A stretch of 64,000 nucleotides of DNA from Rhizobium sp. ICMP 5592 (GTDB lineage Bacteria; Pseudomonadota; Alphaproteobacteria; Rhizobiales; Rhizobiaceae). The stretch spans positions 673,032-737,031 of the forward strand of contig NZ_QSNT01000001.1 in NCBI RefSeq assembly GCF_009498525.1, read 5' to 3'. Positions 44,138 through 51,767 of this stretch are shown here, in pieces (the stretch's first letter is position 1; each line of letters starts with the position of its first letter). Made by a program: the position numbers and the translations under genes. The notes below the pieces were generated by a model that searched no databases, was not told where the DNA came from, and was given only the letters and a program-made list of their open reading frames with translations.

Positions 44138-44877
44138 TGACAAAGAAACCTTCGGCGATCGTAACGGGTGCGGGTTCCGGCATTGGCCGGGCGATCGCGC
44201 TCAGGCTTGCCGCTGACGGCTATGCGGTGCTGGTGAATGATCTGTCGCTCGATCGCGCGCAGGCTGTTGCCGACGACATCGGCAAGGCGGGTGGCTTGGC
44301 CACGGCTGCAGCGGGCGACGTTTCCCGGCCCGCGGATGTGGCCGCGATCCATGCGGCTGCCGCAGCGCGACATGGCGAAGTCGATCTCCTCGTCAACAAT
44401 GCCGGCATCGTACACCAGGCATCCTTCGAAAACCTCGCGCTTGAGGATTTCGACCGGATGTTTGCCGTCCATGTGCGCGGTACGTTCCTGATGACCAAGG
44501 CGGTCTTGCCCTCGATGCTCGAGCGTGGCGAGGGGAGCGTTATCAATGTCGCTTCCCAACTCGGTCAGATCGGCGGCATCGAGCTGGTTCACTATTCCGG
44601 CGCCAAGGCGGCGATCATCGGCATGACCAAGGCGCTCGCCCGCGAGGTTTCCAGTCGCGGGGTGCGGGTCAACGCGGTCGCGCCCGGGCCGATCAATACG
44701 CCGTTGGTGCTTGGCCTTTCGGATGAATGGCGCGAGCGCAAGAAGCGCGAACTGCCGCTTGGCCGGTTCGGCGAGCCGGAGGAGGTGGCGGCGACGGTTG
44801 CCTTTCTGGCGTCTCCTGCCGCCAGCCTTTTCGTCGGCCAGACGCTCGGGCCGAATTCCGGCGATGTGATGCTCTGA
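44134..44877 (+). CDS. SDR-family oxidoreductase 1
   Basis: Short-chain dehydrogenase of about 247 residues: TGAGSGIG near the N-terminus, LLVNNAGIV, catalytic serine in NVASQLGQIGG and YSGAKAA for the YxxxK pair. Two adjacent in-frame ATGs (44134, 44137) follow AGGAGG; either may be used. It is in the middle of a transporter operon and followed by a second SDR, so two alcohol/ketone steps on the imported compound or its product are likely. Substrate unknown. Confidence 0.88.
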   Translation: MMTKKPSAIVTGAGSGIGRAIALRLAADGYAVLVNDLSLDRAQAVADDIGKAGGLATAAAGDVSRPADVAAIHAAAAARHGEVDLLVNNAGIVHQASFENLALEDFDRMFAVHVRGTFLMTKAVLPSMLERGEGSVINVASQLGQIGGIELVHYSGAKAAIIGMTKALAREVSSRGVRVNAVAPGPINTPLVLGLSDEWRERKKRELPLGRFGEPEEVAATVAFLASPAASLFVGQTLGPNSGDVML

Positions 44878-44890
44878 AAGGAAGATGGAT

Positions 44891-45658
44891 ATGACAGCTA
44901 CTGAAAAACGCATCGTGATCGTTACCGGCGCCGGCATCGGGATCGGCCAGGCGACAGCGAAGGCTTTCGCCGCTCTTGGGGATCATGTCGTCGTGACGGA
45001 CATCTTGAAGGCGGAAGGCGAGGAGACCGTCCGCGACATCGTCGCCTCCGGCGGATCGGCCGAATTCCAGTTCTATGATGTCCGCTCGACCGAGGCTGCC
45101 AATGCGCTGGTCGCGGATCTGGAGGCGCGGTTCGGCAGGATCGATGTCATCGTCGCAAATGCAGGCATCGCCCATCGCACGCCACTGGAAAACCTCAGCG
45201 ACGACAAATGGGATCTGACATTCGACATCGATCTCAAAGGCATCTTCCGGCTGGTGCGCGCCGCCGCAGCCGGCATGAAGCGCCGCAAATCGGGAAGCAT
45301 CGTCGCGCTCTCCTCCATCATGGGCGTCGCCTACGGCTGGGATGAGCATGTGCATTATTCTGCCGCGAAATCCGGCGTCGTCGGGCTCGTGCGCGGGCTG
45401 GCGGTGGAACTCGCCAAGGACGGCGTGCGGGTCAATGGCGTCGCGCCCGGCTATATCCGCACCGCACAGCTGCTGTCAGAGGAAAATTCGCTGGGCGCCG
45501 AAGGCGCCGAGAAGGTTCCGGAATTGGTCCCCTTGGGCCGGATCGGCGCTCCCGATGATATCGCCGACGTCATCGCATTCCTTGCCTCGAACAGCGCGAG
45601 ATACATGACCGGCCAGGTTCTGGTCGTGGATGGCGGCCTTCTCGTGGGCCGTTACTGA
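44891..45658 (+). CDS. SDR-family oxidoreductase 2
   Basis: Short-chain dehydrogenase of 255 residues from ATG 44891, chosen because AAAGGAAG lies six bases upstream (ATG 44885 is too close to it). The cofactor motif reads TGAGIGIG, and the active site is in SSIMGVAYGWDEHVHYSAAK. Distinct from SDR 1. It precedes a GC-rich hairpin and the binding-protein gene. Confidence 0.87.
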   Translation: MTATEKRIVIVTGAGIGIGQATAKAFAALGDHVVVTDILKAEGEETVRDIVASGGSAEFQFYDVRSTEAANALVADLEARFGRIDVIVANAGIAHRTPLENLSDDKWDLTFDIDLKGIFRLVRAAAAGMKRRKSGSIVALSSIMGVAYGWDEHVHYSAAKSGVVGLVRGLAVELAKDGVRVNGVAPGYIRTAQLLSEENSLGAEGAEKVPELVPLGRIGAPDDIADVIAFLASNSARYMTGQVLVVDGGLLVGRY

Positions 45659-45668
45659 TCGCGGAGAT

Positions 45669-45691
45669 CCCGGCGGCAAGCCGCCGCCGGG
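45669..45691 (+). other. GC-rich intercistronic hairpin before the binding-protein gene
   Basis: Perfect 9-bp stem CCCGGCGGC (45669-45677) and GCCGCCGGG (45683-45691) with a 5-base loop, 10 bases after the SDR 2 stop. No T-run follows, so it is more likely an mRNA-processing or stabilising structure that sets binding-protein expression apart from the genes before it. Confidence 0.6.
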
Positions 45692-45763
45692 CGGCTGGCG
45701 ATACGACAATGAAAGAAGCCCACAGCGGCTTCAGGGAACAGCAAACAACACTGGAGAACAGAA

Positions 45764-46999
45764 ATGTCCAAAATGGAAATGAATAGACGCTCTCTGTTGA
45801 AGCATTCCGCCGGCGCGATGGCTCTTGCCGCCATCGGCGGGGGAACATCCTTGCTCTCGTCGCGCACCGCCTTCGCGCAGGCCGCCAATCTTGCCGGCGA
45901 GCAGCTGCGCACTATCGGCCTGTCGGTCACCGTGCAGGAGCGCATCCTTTCCGATTTCCGCAAGGCAAGCGGCGTCGGCCAGACCTCCGGCACGGCGGCG
46001 ACCTTCCCGGATGCGCAAACGAAGATCCTGTCCGGCTCCAAGGATTACGATTGCTGGGAGATTATCGCCGAGCGCCTGCCGTCGATCGTCATGACCAACA
46101 ATGTCGAGCCGGTACCGGCCGCTTCGCTGAAGAACTGGGCCAATATTCGCGACACCTTCACCAAGCCCTCCGACAAGTGGGGCGCCAAGCAGCAGATCGT
46201 CGGCCAGATCTGGGCCGATGACGCCCAGACCACGCTGAACATGGTTCCCGCGGTCTATAACTACGACTCCATCGGATACAATCCCGATGTCCTCAGCGCC
46301 GAGGAAGCCAATAGCTGGGCAGCACTCTTCGATCCCAAATGGAAGGGCAAGTCGGGCCTCAATACCGATCCGTTGATCGCCTTCGGCCAGGCCATCATGG
46401 CGATGAACACGCTCGGTCTCCTGAGCGTGAAGAACCCCGGCAATCCGAGCGCGGCGGAAATCGACGAAGCCGCGAAGTTCCTCGTCTCCAAGAAGAAGGA
46501 CGGCCAGTTCCGCGCTCTTTGGGGTGATTTCGGCGAGCTGGTCAACCTGATGGCCTCCGGCGAAATGGTCGTCTGCGACGCCTGGCAGCCTGCGGTCATG
46601 GCGGTCAAGGCGCAGGGCAAGCCTTGCAAATACGCCGTGCCGAAGGAAGGTTATCGCGGCTGGGCCATCGGCCCGTCGATGATCGCAGGCACGACCAACA
46701 AGGAGGCCGTGATCGCCTATGCGGACTACTGGCTGTCCGGCGAGCCGGGCATCACAGTCTCCGAGCAGGGATACTACTCGCCGTCCACCAACATCAAGAA
46801 CGTCATGGCGCCGGATAAATATGCCTTCTGGTACGAGGGCAAGCCTTGGGTCGGTGCGGCGGAGCGCGGCATCAAGGAAGGCGACCTGCGCGACGGCGGT
46901 TCGCTGGAAGAACGCGCCAAGAACGTCGCCTACTGGCACCAGTGGCCGGACGAATACGACCATCTCGTCCAGAAGTGGGACGAGTTCCTGAACGCCTGA
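45764..46999 (+). CDS. Pot-type ABC transporter substrate-binding protein, Tat-exported
   Basis: Periplasmic binding protein of 411 residues, PotD-like. The N-terminus has a twin-arginine signal, NRRSLLKHS followed by a hydrophobic stretch and cleavage near FAQA (about residue 38). Mature segments include FDPKWKGKSGL, LMASGEMVVCDAW and YWLSGEPG. It belongs to the importer encoded at 41268-44137. The gene is flanked on both sides by strong hairpins. A homologue without any signal is encoded at 50533. Confidence 0.9.
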   Translation: MSKMEMNRRSLLKHSAGAMALAAIGGGTSLLSSRTAFAQAANLAGEQLRTIGLSVTVQERILSDFRKASGVGQTSGTAATFPDAQTKILSGSKDYDCWEIIAERLPSIVMTNNVEPVPAASLKNWANIRDTFTKPSDKWGAKQQIVGQIWADDAQTTLNMVPAVYNYDSIGYNPDVLSAEEANSWAALFDPKWKGKSGLNTDPLIAFGQAIMAMNTLGLLSVKNPGNPSAAEIDEAAKFLVSKKKDGQFRALWGDFGELVNLMASGEMVVCDAWQPAVMAVKAQGKPCKYAVPKEGYRGWAIGPSMIAGTTNKEAVIAYADYWLSGEPGITVSEQGYYSPSTNIKNVMAPDKYAFWYEGKPWVGAAERGIKEGDLRDGGSLEERAKNVAYWHQWPDEYDHLVQKWDEFLNA

Positions 47000-47006
47000 G
47001 GCAATG

Positions 47007-47066
47007 CCGGAGCGGCTTGCCGCTCCGGACCTGAAACGCGAGGAGACCGGCTGGCGGTCTTCTCGC
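47007..47066 (+). other. Tandem GC-rich hairpins after the binding-protein gene
   Basis: Hairpin 1: CCGGAGCGG (47007-47015) and CCGCTCCGG (47020-47028), 4-base loop. Hairpin 2: GCGAGGAGACC (47038-47048) and GGTCTTCTCGC (47056-47066) with one G-U pair and a 7-base loop. Together they fill the gap before the second ATPase gene, as expected for message protection or partial termination after a highly made binding protein. Confidence 0.65.
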
Positions 47067-47085
47067 TCGCGCCTGGAGAATGGTT

Positions 47086-48195
47086 ATGATTTACGACCTG
47101 GAACTCATCAATGTCGGCAAGGTCTATGACAACGGCACGCCGGCTGTCGCCGATTTCAATCTGGCGGTCACCAAAGGCGAATTCATCGCCTTCCTCGGTC
47201 CGTCCGGGTGCGGCAAGACGACGACCCTGCGCATGATCGCCGGTTTCGAGACGATTTCCTCCGGCGACATGATGATCAAAGGCGAGCGGATGAACGATGT
47301 CCGGCCGCAGAACCGCCCGACCTCGATGATCTTCCAGAATTATGCGCTCTTTCCGCACATGAGCGTTCGCCGCAATGTTGGCTACGGTCTCGAGGTCAAG
47401 GGTGTCGCGAAGGCCGAGCGCGATACCCGTGTCGACCGGATCCTGGCAACGCTCGGGCTGGAGGATATCGCGGAGCGCAAGCCAGACAGGCTTTCGGGCG
47501 GTCAGCGTCAACGCATCGCGCTTGCGCGCGGTCTCGTGGTGGAACCCGACGTTCTCCTGTTGGACGAGCCGCTCGGAGCCCTTGACGCCAATCTGCGCAA
47601 GGCGATCCAGAACGAGTTGAAGCTGCTGCAAAAGAGGCTTGGCGTGACCTTCGTCTTCGTCACTCATGCCCAATCCGAGGCGCTGGCGCTCTCCGACCGG
47701 ATCGTGGTGATGAACCAGGGCCGGGTCGAGCAGATCAGCCCGCCGCATCAGCTTTATACGCGGCCGAACACACCATTTGTCGCGCAGTTCATCGGTCGCA
47801 ACACGATCTTTCATGGTGAAGTGGCCGGCAGCGAAGGAGACAACACCGTCGTCAACACCTCGCTCGGTCTGTTGTCGGGCCGCCCGAATGGCGCGGTTAC
47901 CGGTAAAGGGAAGGTCGATATCGTCATCCCGTCCGAAGCGATCGAGGTACATGCGAGCGAAGGCGCGGATCGCCAGCGCATCGCCAGTGCCTTCGGCGGC
48001 AATGTCGTCGGTGCCTGCATCGAGCGTTTCGACGTCGTCGGCCACATCTCGCATCTGACCGCCAGTCTTCCCGACGGTCGTTCGCTCGCGCTCGAGGCGC
48101 ATGTCGACAAATACAGGCCCGGCGCCTTTGCGGTCGGCGCCGGCGTGTTGCTCGCCTGGAACCCGGCGGAAGCGACCGTCATTCCCGCTTACTAG
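47086..48195 (+). CDS. Pot-type ABC transporter ATP-binding protein (2)
   Basis: PotA-like ATPase of 369 residues with GPSGCGKTT, LSGGQRQRIALARGL and VLLLDEPLGALDANLR, plus a TOBE-type C-terminus. ATG 47086 has GGAG seven bases upstream; ATG 47080 is too close to it. It lies on the other side of the binding-protein gene from the first PotA-like gene, and no extra permease genes are seen, so both ATPases may serve one PotB-PotC pair. Confidence 0.9.
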   Translation: MIYDLELINVGKVYDNGTPAVADFNLAVTKGEFIAFLGPSGCGKTTTLRMIAGFETISSGDMMIKGERMNDVRPQNRPTSMIFQNYALFPHMSVRRNVGYGLEVKGVAKAERDTRVDRILATLGLEDIAERKPDRLSGGQRQRIALARGLVVEPDVLLLDEPLGALDANLRKAIQNELKLLQKRLGVTFVFVTHAQSEALALSDRIVVMNQGRVEQISPPHQLYTRPNTPFVAQFIGRNTIFHGEVAGSEGDNTVVNTSLGLLSGRPNGAVTGKGKVDIVIPSEAIEVHASEGADRQRIASAFGGNVVGACIERFDVVGHISHLTASLPDGRSLALEAHVDKYRPGAFAVGAGVLLAWNPAEATVIPAY

Positions 48196-48224
48196 AACCT
48201 TAGAAACCCAAGGAGGTACTTCCC

Positions 48225-49106
48225 ATGGCGAAAGAGATTTTGTGCAGTTTTGGTGTCGACGTCGATGCCGTGGCCGGTTGGCTCGGCTCCTACGGCGGTG
48301 AAGATTCGCCGGACGATATTTCCCGCGGCCTTTTTGCCGGCGAAGTTGGAAGCCCGCGTCTGGTCAAGCTGTTCGAGCGTTTCGGCATCAAAACGACCTG
48401 GTTTATTCCCGGTCATTCGATCGAGACTTTCCCCGAGCAGATGCAGGCTGTGGCGGATGCCGGCCATGAAATCGGTATCCATGGCTATAGCCACGAAAAT
48501 CCGATCGCGATGACGCGCGAGCAGGAGACCGAGATTCTCGACAAGTGCATCGAGCTTGTCACCAAGCTTTCCGGCAAGCGCCCGACGGGCTATGTCGCGC
48601 CCTGGTGGGAATTCTCCAACGTGACCAACGAGCTGCTGCTCGAGCGCGGCATCAAATACGACCACTCGTTGATGCATAAGGACTTCACGCCCTATTACGT
48701 GCGCGTCGGCGATAGCTGGACGAAGATCGACTATTCGAAGAAGCCGTCCGACTGGATGGTGCCGCTGAAGCGCGGACAGGAAACAGATCTGATCGAGATT
48801 CCCGCCTCCTGGTATCTCGACGACCTGCCGCCGATGATGTTCATCAAGAAGGCTCCGAACAGCCATGGCTTCGTCAATCCGCACGATATCGAGCAGATGT
48901 GGCGCGATCAGTTCGACTGGGTTTATCGCGAGATGGACTATGCCGTCTTCCCGATCACCATCCATCCCGACGTTGCCGGTCGTCCGCAGGTGTTGATGAT
49001 GCTTGAGCGGCTCTATGCCCATATGATCAAGCATCCCGGCGTGAAGTTCGTTACCATGAACGAAATCGCCGACGACTTCGCCGCGCGCTTCCCGCGCAAG
49101 AAGTAA
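48225..49106 (+). CDS. CE4/polysaccharide-deacetylase-fold hydrolase, probable cyclic imidase
   Basis: Protein of 293 residues with no signal peptide, so cytoplasmic. It has the CE4 metal motifs: [12 protein letters not shown] (Asp near residue 12) and HGYSHE, the HxxxH pair. From memory it is very similar along its full length to H. pylori HP0310 (also 293 residues) and belongs with bacterial imidases (cyclic-imide hydrolases) and the allantoinase-like PuuE group, zinc enzymes that open cyclic imides or ureides rather than deacetylate cell wall. The neighbours, an importer, a CobW-type metal chaperone and an amidase, fit imide catabolism: ring opening to a half-amide, then deamidation. AAGGAGG precedes the ATG. 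Substrate not proven. Confidence 0.8.
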   Translation: MAKEILCSFGVDVDAVAGWLGSYGGEDSPDDISRGLFAGEVGSPRLVKLFERFGIKTTWFIPGHSIETFPEQMQAVADAGHEIGIHGYSHENPIAMTREQETEILDKCIELVTKLSGKRPTGYVAPWWEFSNVTNELLLERGIKYDHSLMHKDFTPYYVRVGDSWTKIDYSKKPSDWMVPLKRGQETDLIEIPASWYLDDLPPMMFIKKAPNSHGFVNPHDIEQMWRDQFDWVYREMDYAVFPITIHPDVAGRPQVLMMLERLYAHMIKHPGVKFVTMNEIADDFAARFPRKK

Positions 49107-49141
49107 CAAGCGGTAAGACGTGTCAGGAGGTAGACACCATC

Positions 49142-49474
49142 ATGTGCTCGCTCTGCGGTGTTCTCGGCGGCAATGAACACTGGACCGACGCTGCGGCGCG
49201 GCCGGGGGTGTTTACGCGCAATGACAGCCGTCTCGACCGGCGGCGGGAGCGGGCCAACCGCGTCGCCGCCGCCAATCGCATGCTTGCGGCCTTCGGCCTT
49301 GTTCTGTCGGACTGGCAGGGCGCTTCGTTCGTCCTTTCGACGAAGACCGGCAAGAGCGAGATCGTCGAGGATCTGGGGCATCTCTGGCCGGCGGCCGAGC
49401 GGCTCATCGGTCGTCCCTGCGATCCGCTCGATCCCGGCCTCATCGCCCGCATGGAGGTCGGCCGTGACGCATGA
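49142..49474 (+). CDS. Small conserved protein with N-terminal CxxC
   Basis: Protein of 110 residues, family not recognised. It starts MCSLCGVLGG, a possible metal-binding CxxC, followed by an arginine-rich helix (RRRERANRVAAANRML) and an AFGLVLSDWQGASFVLS segment. AGGAGG lies 11 bases before the ATG, and it overlaps the GTPase gene by 11 bases, so it is translated with it. Its codon use and placement look genuine. A role in handing metal to or from the CobW-like partner, or in maturing the imidase-like enzyme, is a guess from position. Confidence 0.75.
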   Translation: MCSLCGVLGGNEHWTDAAARPGVFTRNDSRLDRRRERANRVAAANRMLAAFGLVLSDWQGASFVLSTKTGKSEIVEDLGHLWPAAERLIGRPCDPLDPGLIARMEVGRDA

Positions 49475-50516
49475 TGAGCCCGGCTTCGTGACCGTCAACC
49501 TCCTCACCGGATTTCTCGGGTCGGGAAAGACGACCTTGCTCAGGCGGCTGCTGGCGGAGGAAGCCTTTGCCGATGCCGCCGTGCTGATCAACGAATTCGG
49601 GGAGATCGGCCTCGATCATCACCTGATCGAGCGGATCGATGACGAGATCGTGCTGCTGCGCTCCGGATGCGTGTGCTGCACCGTTCGCGGCGAGCTCGCC
49701 GAGGCGCTGAAGGATCTCTATTCCAAGCGCGAACGGGGGCTGGTCCCGCCGTTCCGGCGTGTGATCATCGAGAGCAGCGGGCTGGCGGATCCCTTTCCGG
49801 TCCTCTCAACCATCAAGGCTGATCCGATCCTCCGGCATCACTTCCGGCCCGGAAGCGTCGTGACGGCGGTGGATGCGGTCAACGGACAGCGTCAGCTCGA
49901 TACCTATATCGAATCCAACCGGCAGGCGGCGATTGCCGACCGGCTTGTGATCACCAAGACCGATCTCGCCACCGACAGCGAGAGATATGCCCTGGAAAGC
50001 CGCCTGCGGCGCATCAATCCCGATGCGCTCCTCGTCTGCGCGGGGGATGGCGATCTGGATTTGTCCTCGCTGTTGCAGGACGCCGCCATGATGCGCGGCG
50101 ATCACGTCCAGTCGCCGAGCGGCTTCTATTGCGAGGAGCCGGTCTGGCTTACCAATGCCGATGGTGCTCCGCACCGCGCCGCGATCTCCTCCGTCACCAT
50201 GACGGTGGATCGCCCCATCGACTGGACGGCATTCGGCATATGGCTGACCATGCTGCTCAATCGCCATGGCGAGCGGGTTCTGCGGGTCAAGGGTATTCTC
50301 AATCTTGTGGGCGAGGAACGGCCGGTTGCCATTCATGGCGTGCAGCATCTTGTCCACACGCCCGTTCACATGGAAGCCTGGCCGTCTGACGATCGGCGCT
50401 CCCGGCTGGTCTTCATTCTGGACGGGCTCGACGGAGAACTGTTGAAACGGTCCTTCGAGGCTTTTACGCTGGCGGATGCAGATGTTAGGCCACCTCTGGC
50501 CATCCCGGCGGAATAG
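49464..50516 (+). CDS. CobW/COG0523-type metallochaperone GTPase
   Basis: G3E GTPase of 350 residues from GTG 49464 (GGAGG six bases upstream). The Walker A GFLGSGKTT (16-24), the metal-binding CVCC (70-73, in GCVCCTVRGEL) and the G4-like TKTD are visible, followed by the CobW C-terminal domain (VLRVKGILNL, RLVFILDG). Proteins of this group deliver zinc or other metals to specific enzymes. The likely client here is the metal-dependent CE4-type hydrolase two genes upstream. A long open frame starting earlier in the same frame is not used, since its N-terminus overlaps the 110-residue gene. Confidence 0.9.
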   Translation: MTHDEPGFVTVNLLTGFLGSGKTTLLRRLLAEEAFADAAVLINEFGEIGLDHHLIERIDDEIVLLRSGCVCCTVRGELAEALKDLYSKRERGLVPPFRRVIIESSGLADPFPVLSTIKADPILRHHFRPGSVVTAVDAVNGQRQLDTYIESNRQAAIADRLVITKTDLATDSERYALESRLRRINPDALLVCAGDGDLDLSSLLQDAAMMRGDHVQSPSGFYCEEPVWLTNADGAPHRAAISSVTMTVDRPIDWTAFGIWLTMLLNRHGERVLRVKGILNLVGEERPVAIHGVQHLVHTPVHMEAWPSDDRRSRLVFILDGLDGELLKRSFEAFTLADADVRPPLAIPAE

Positions 50517-50532
50517 GATAAGTCATTCCTTC

Positions 50533-51753
50533 ATGAACAAGCATCAGTCTCCGGCAAAGGCCACTTCCGCACCTGCGCTGCATCTGGCTGGCCGACCGAA
50601 ACTGCGTGTTCTCGGGACAGCCATTTCCCTGCTCGAGGAGCTGCGCATCCGGGCTCAGGATGACCTCGGCATCGAGGTGACGTTCGATAACAATGATTTC
50701 CTTACCACCCAGTACAAGGCGGCGAGGGAGCCCGAGACTTACGATATCTACGATCAATGCTTCCACAATCTCGATATCGTCTGGCATTGGCGCGCGATCC
50801 AGCCGATCGACACGAAGCGCATCGCCTTGTGGGACGAGATCAACGACCTGACCAAGACCGGCCATATCGGCCCCAATCCGCGACTGGGGCTCGGCGATGT
50901 GCCGGCGCGCAAGCTGTATGTGCAGCCGAACCTGGCACTCGGCGACACGCCTTCGCGTTTCATCTCCATGCTGCCGACGACGCATAATTTCGATAGCTTC
51001 GCCTACCGAACCGATCTCGTGGACAATGCCGTCGCCATGCATTCCTGGGGTGCTCTTTTCGATGAGCGATGGGCGGGCCGGGTTGCTTTGGTGGACGAGC
51101 CGGCCATCGGCATCTTCGATGCTGCATTGGCCGCGCAGGCCGCCGGCCTGATGTCCTTCGACGACATCGGCAACATGTCGATCGCTGAAATCGACCGGTT
51201 GATCGACCTTTTGGAGGAACGGAAGAAGGCGGGTTTCTTCCGTGGCTTCTGGCAGACGGCGGAGGATGCGGCTCGCTTGATGATGGCAGGCGACACCGCC
51301 GTCCAGAGCATGTGGTCGCCGGGCATCGGCATATTGAATTCCAAGGGCGTTCCGGTCGAACAGGCGATCCCTGCCGAGGGCTATCGCGCCTGGCACGGCG
51401 GCCTTTGCCTTTCAAAGAACCTGAGCGGGCGCCTGCTCGACGTTGCTTACGACTATCTGAACTGGTGGCTTTCCGGCTGGCCGGGAGCAGTAGTTGCCCG
51501 CCAGGGCTATTATATCTCCACCCCGCAGCGCTCCCGCCAGTTCATGGCGCCGTCGGAATGGGATTACTGGTATGAGGGCCTTACCGCCGCCGAAGATCTG
51601 CCCGGCCCGGACGGACTGACGCGAATAAAGGCAGGCTCCATCAGGAGCGGCGGATCCTATTGGCAGCGTGCCAATTGCATTGCGGTATGGAACACCACTA
51701 TGGATGAGCACAATTATCTCGTCCGCCGATGGATGCAGCTCGTCGGTCGATAA
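50533..51753 (+). CDS. PotD-like solute-binding protein without a signal peptide
   Basis: Protein of 406 residues homologous to the binding protein encoded at 45764 through most of its length: HSWGALFDERWAGRVAL, the FWQTAEDAARLMMAGD segment, YLNWWLSGWPG and YWYEGL. The N-terminus, MNKHQSPAKATSAPALHLAG, has neither twin arginines nor a hydrophobic stretch, and extending the frame upstream adds none. It should stay in the cytoplasm. It sits between the metallochaperone and the amidase, so it may be a ligand sensor or an enzyme partner rather than a transport component. Alternatively the true start is missed or the signal was lost. Confidence 0.82.
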   Translation: MNKHQSPAKATSAPALHLAGRPKLRVLGTAISLLEELRIRAQDDLGIEVTFDNNDFLTTQYKAAREPETYDIYDQCFHNLDIVWHWRAIQPIDTKRIALWDEINDLTKTGHIGPNPRLGLGDVPARKLYVQPNLALGDTPSRFISMLPTTHNFDSFAYRTDLVDNAVAMHSWGALFDERWAGRVALVDEPAIGIFDAALAAQAAGLMSFDDIGNMSIAEIDRLIDLLEERKKAGFFRGFWQTAEDAARLMMAGDTAVQSMWSPGIGILNSKGVPVEQAIPAEGYRAWHGGLCLSKNLSGRLLDVAYDYLNWWLSGWPGAVVARQGYYISTPQRSRQFMAPSEWDYWYEGLTAAEDLPGPDGLTRIKAGSIRSGGSYWQRANCIAVWNTTMDEHNYLVRRWMQLVGR

Positions 51754-51767
51754 GGGAGAGCAGGGTC

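Noticed and set aside
48225..49106. Reading the CE4-fold protein as a peptidoglycan or chitin deacetylase
   Set aside because: No signal peptide, length and motifs of the HP0310/imidase group, and catabolic rather than cell-wall neighbours.
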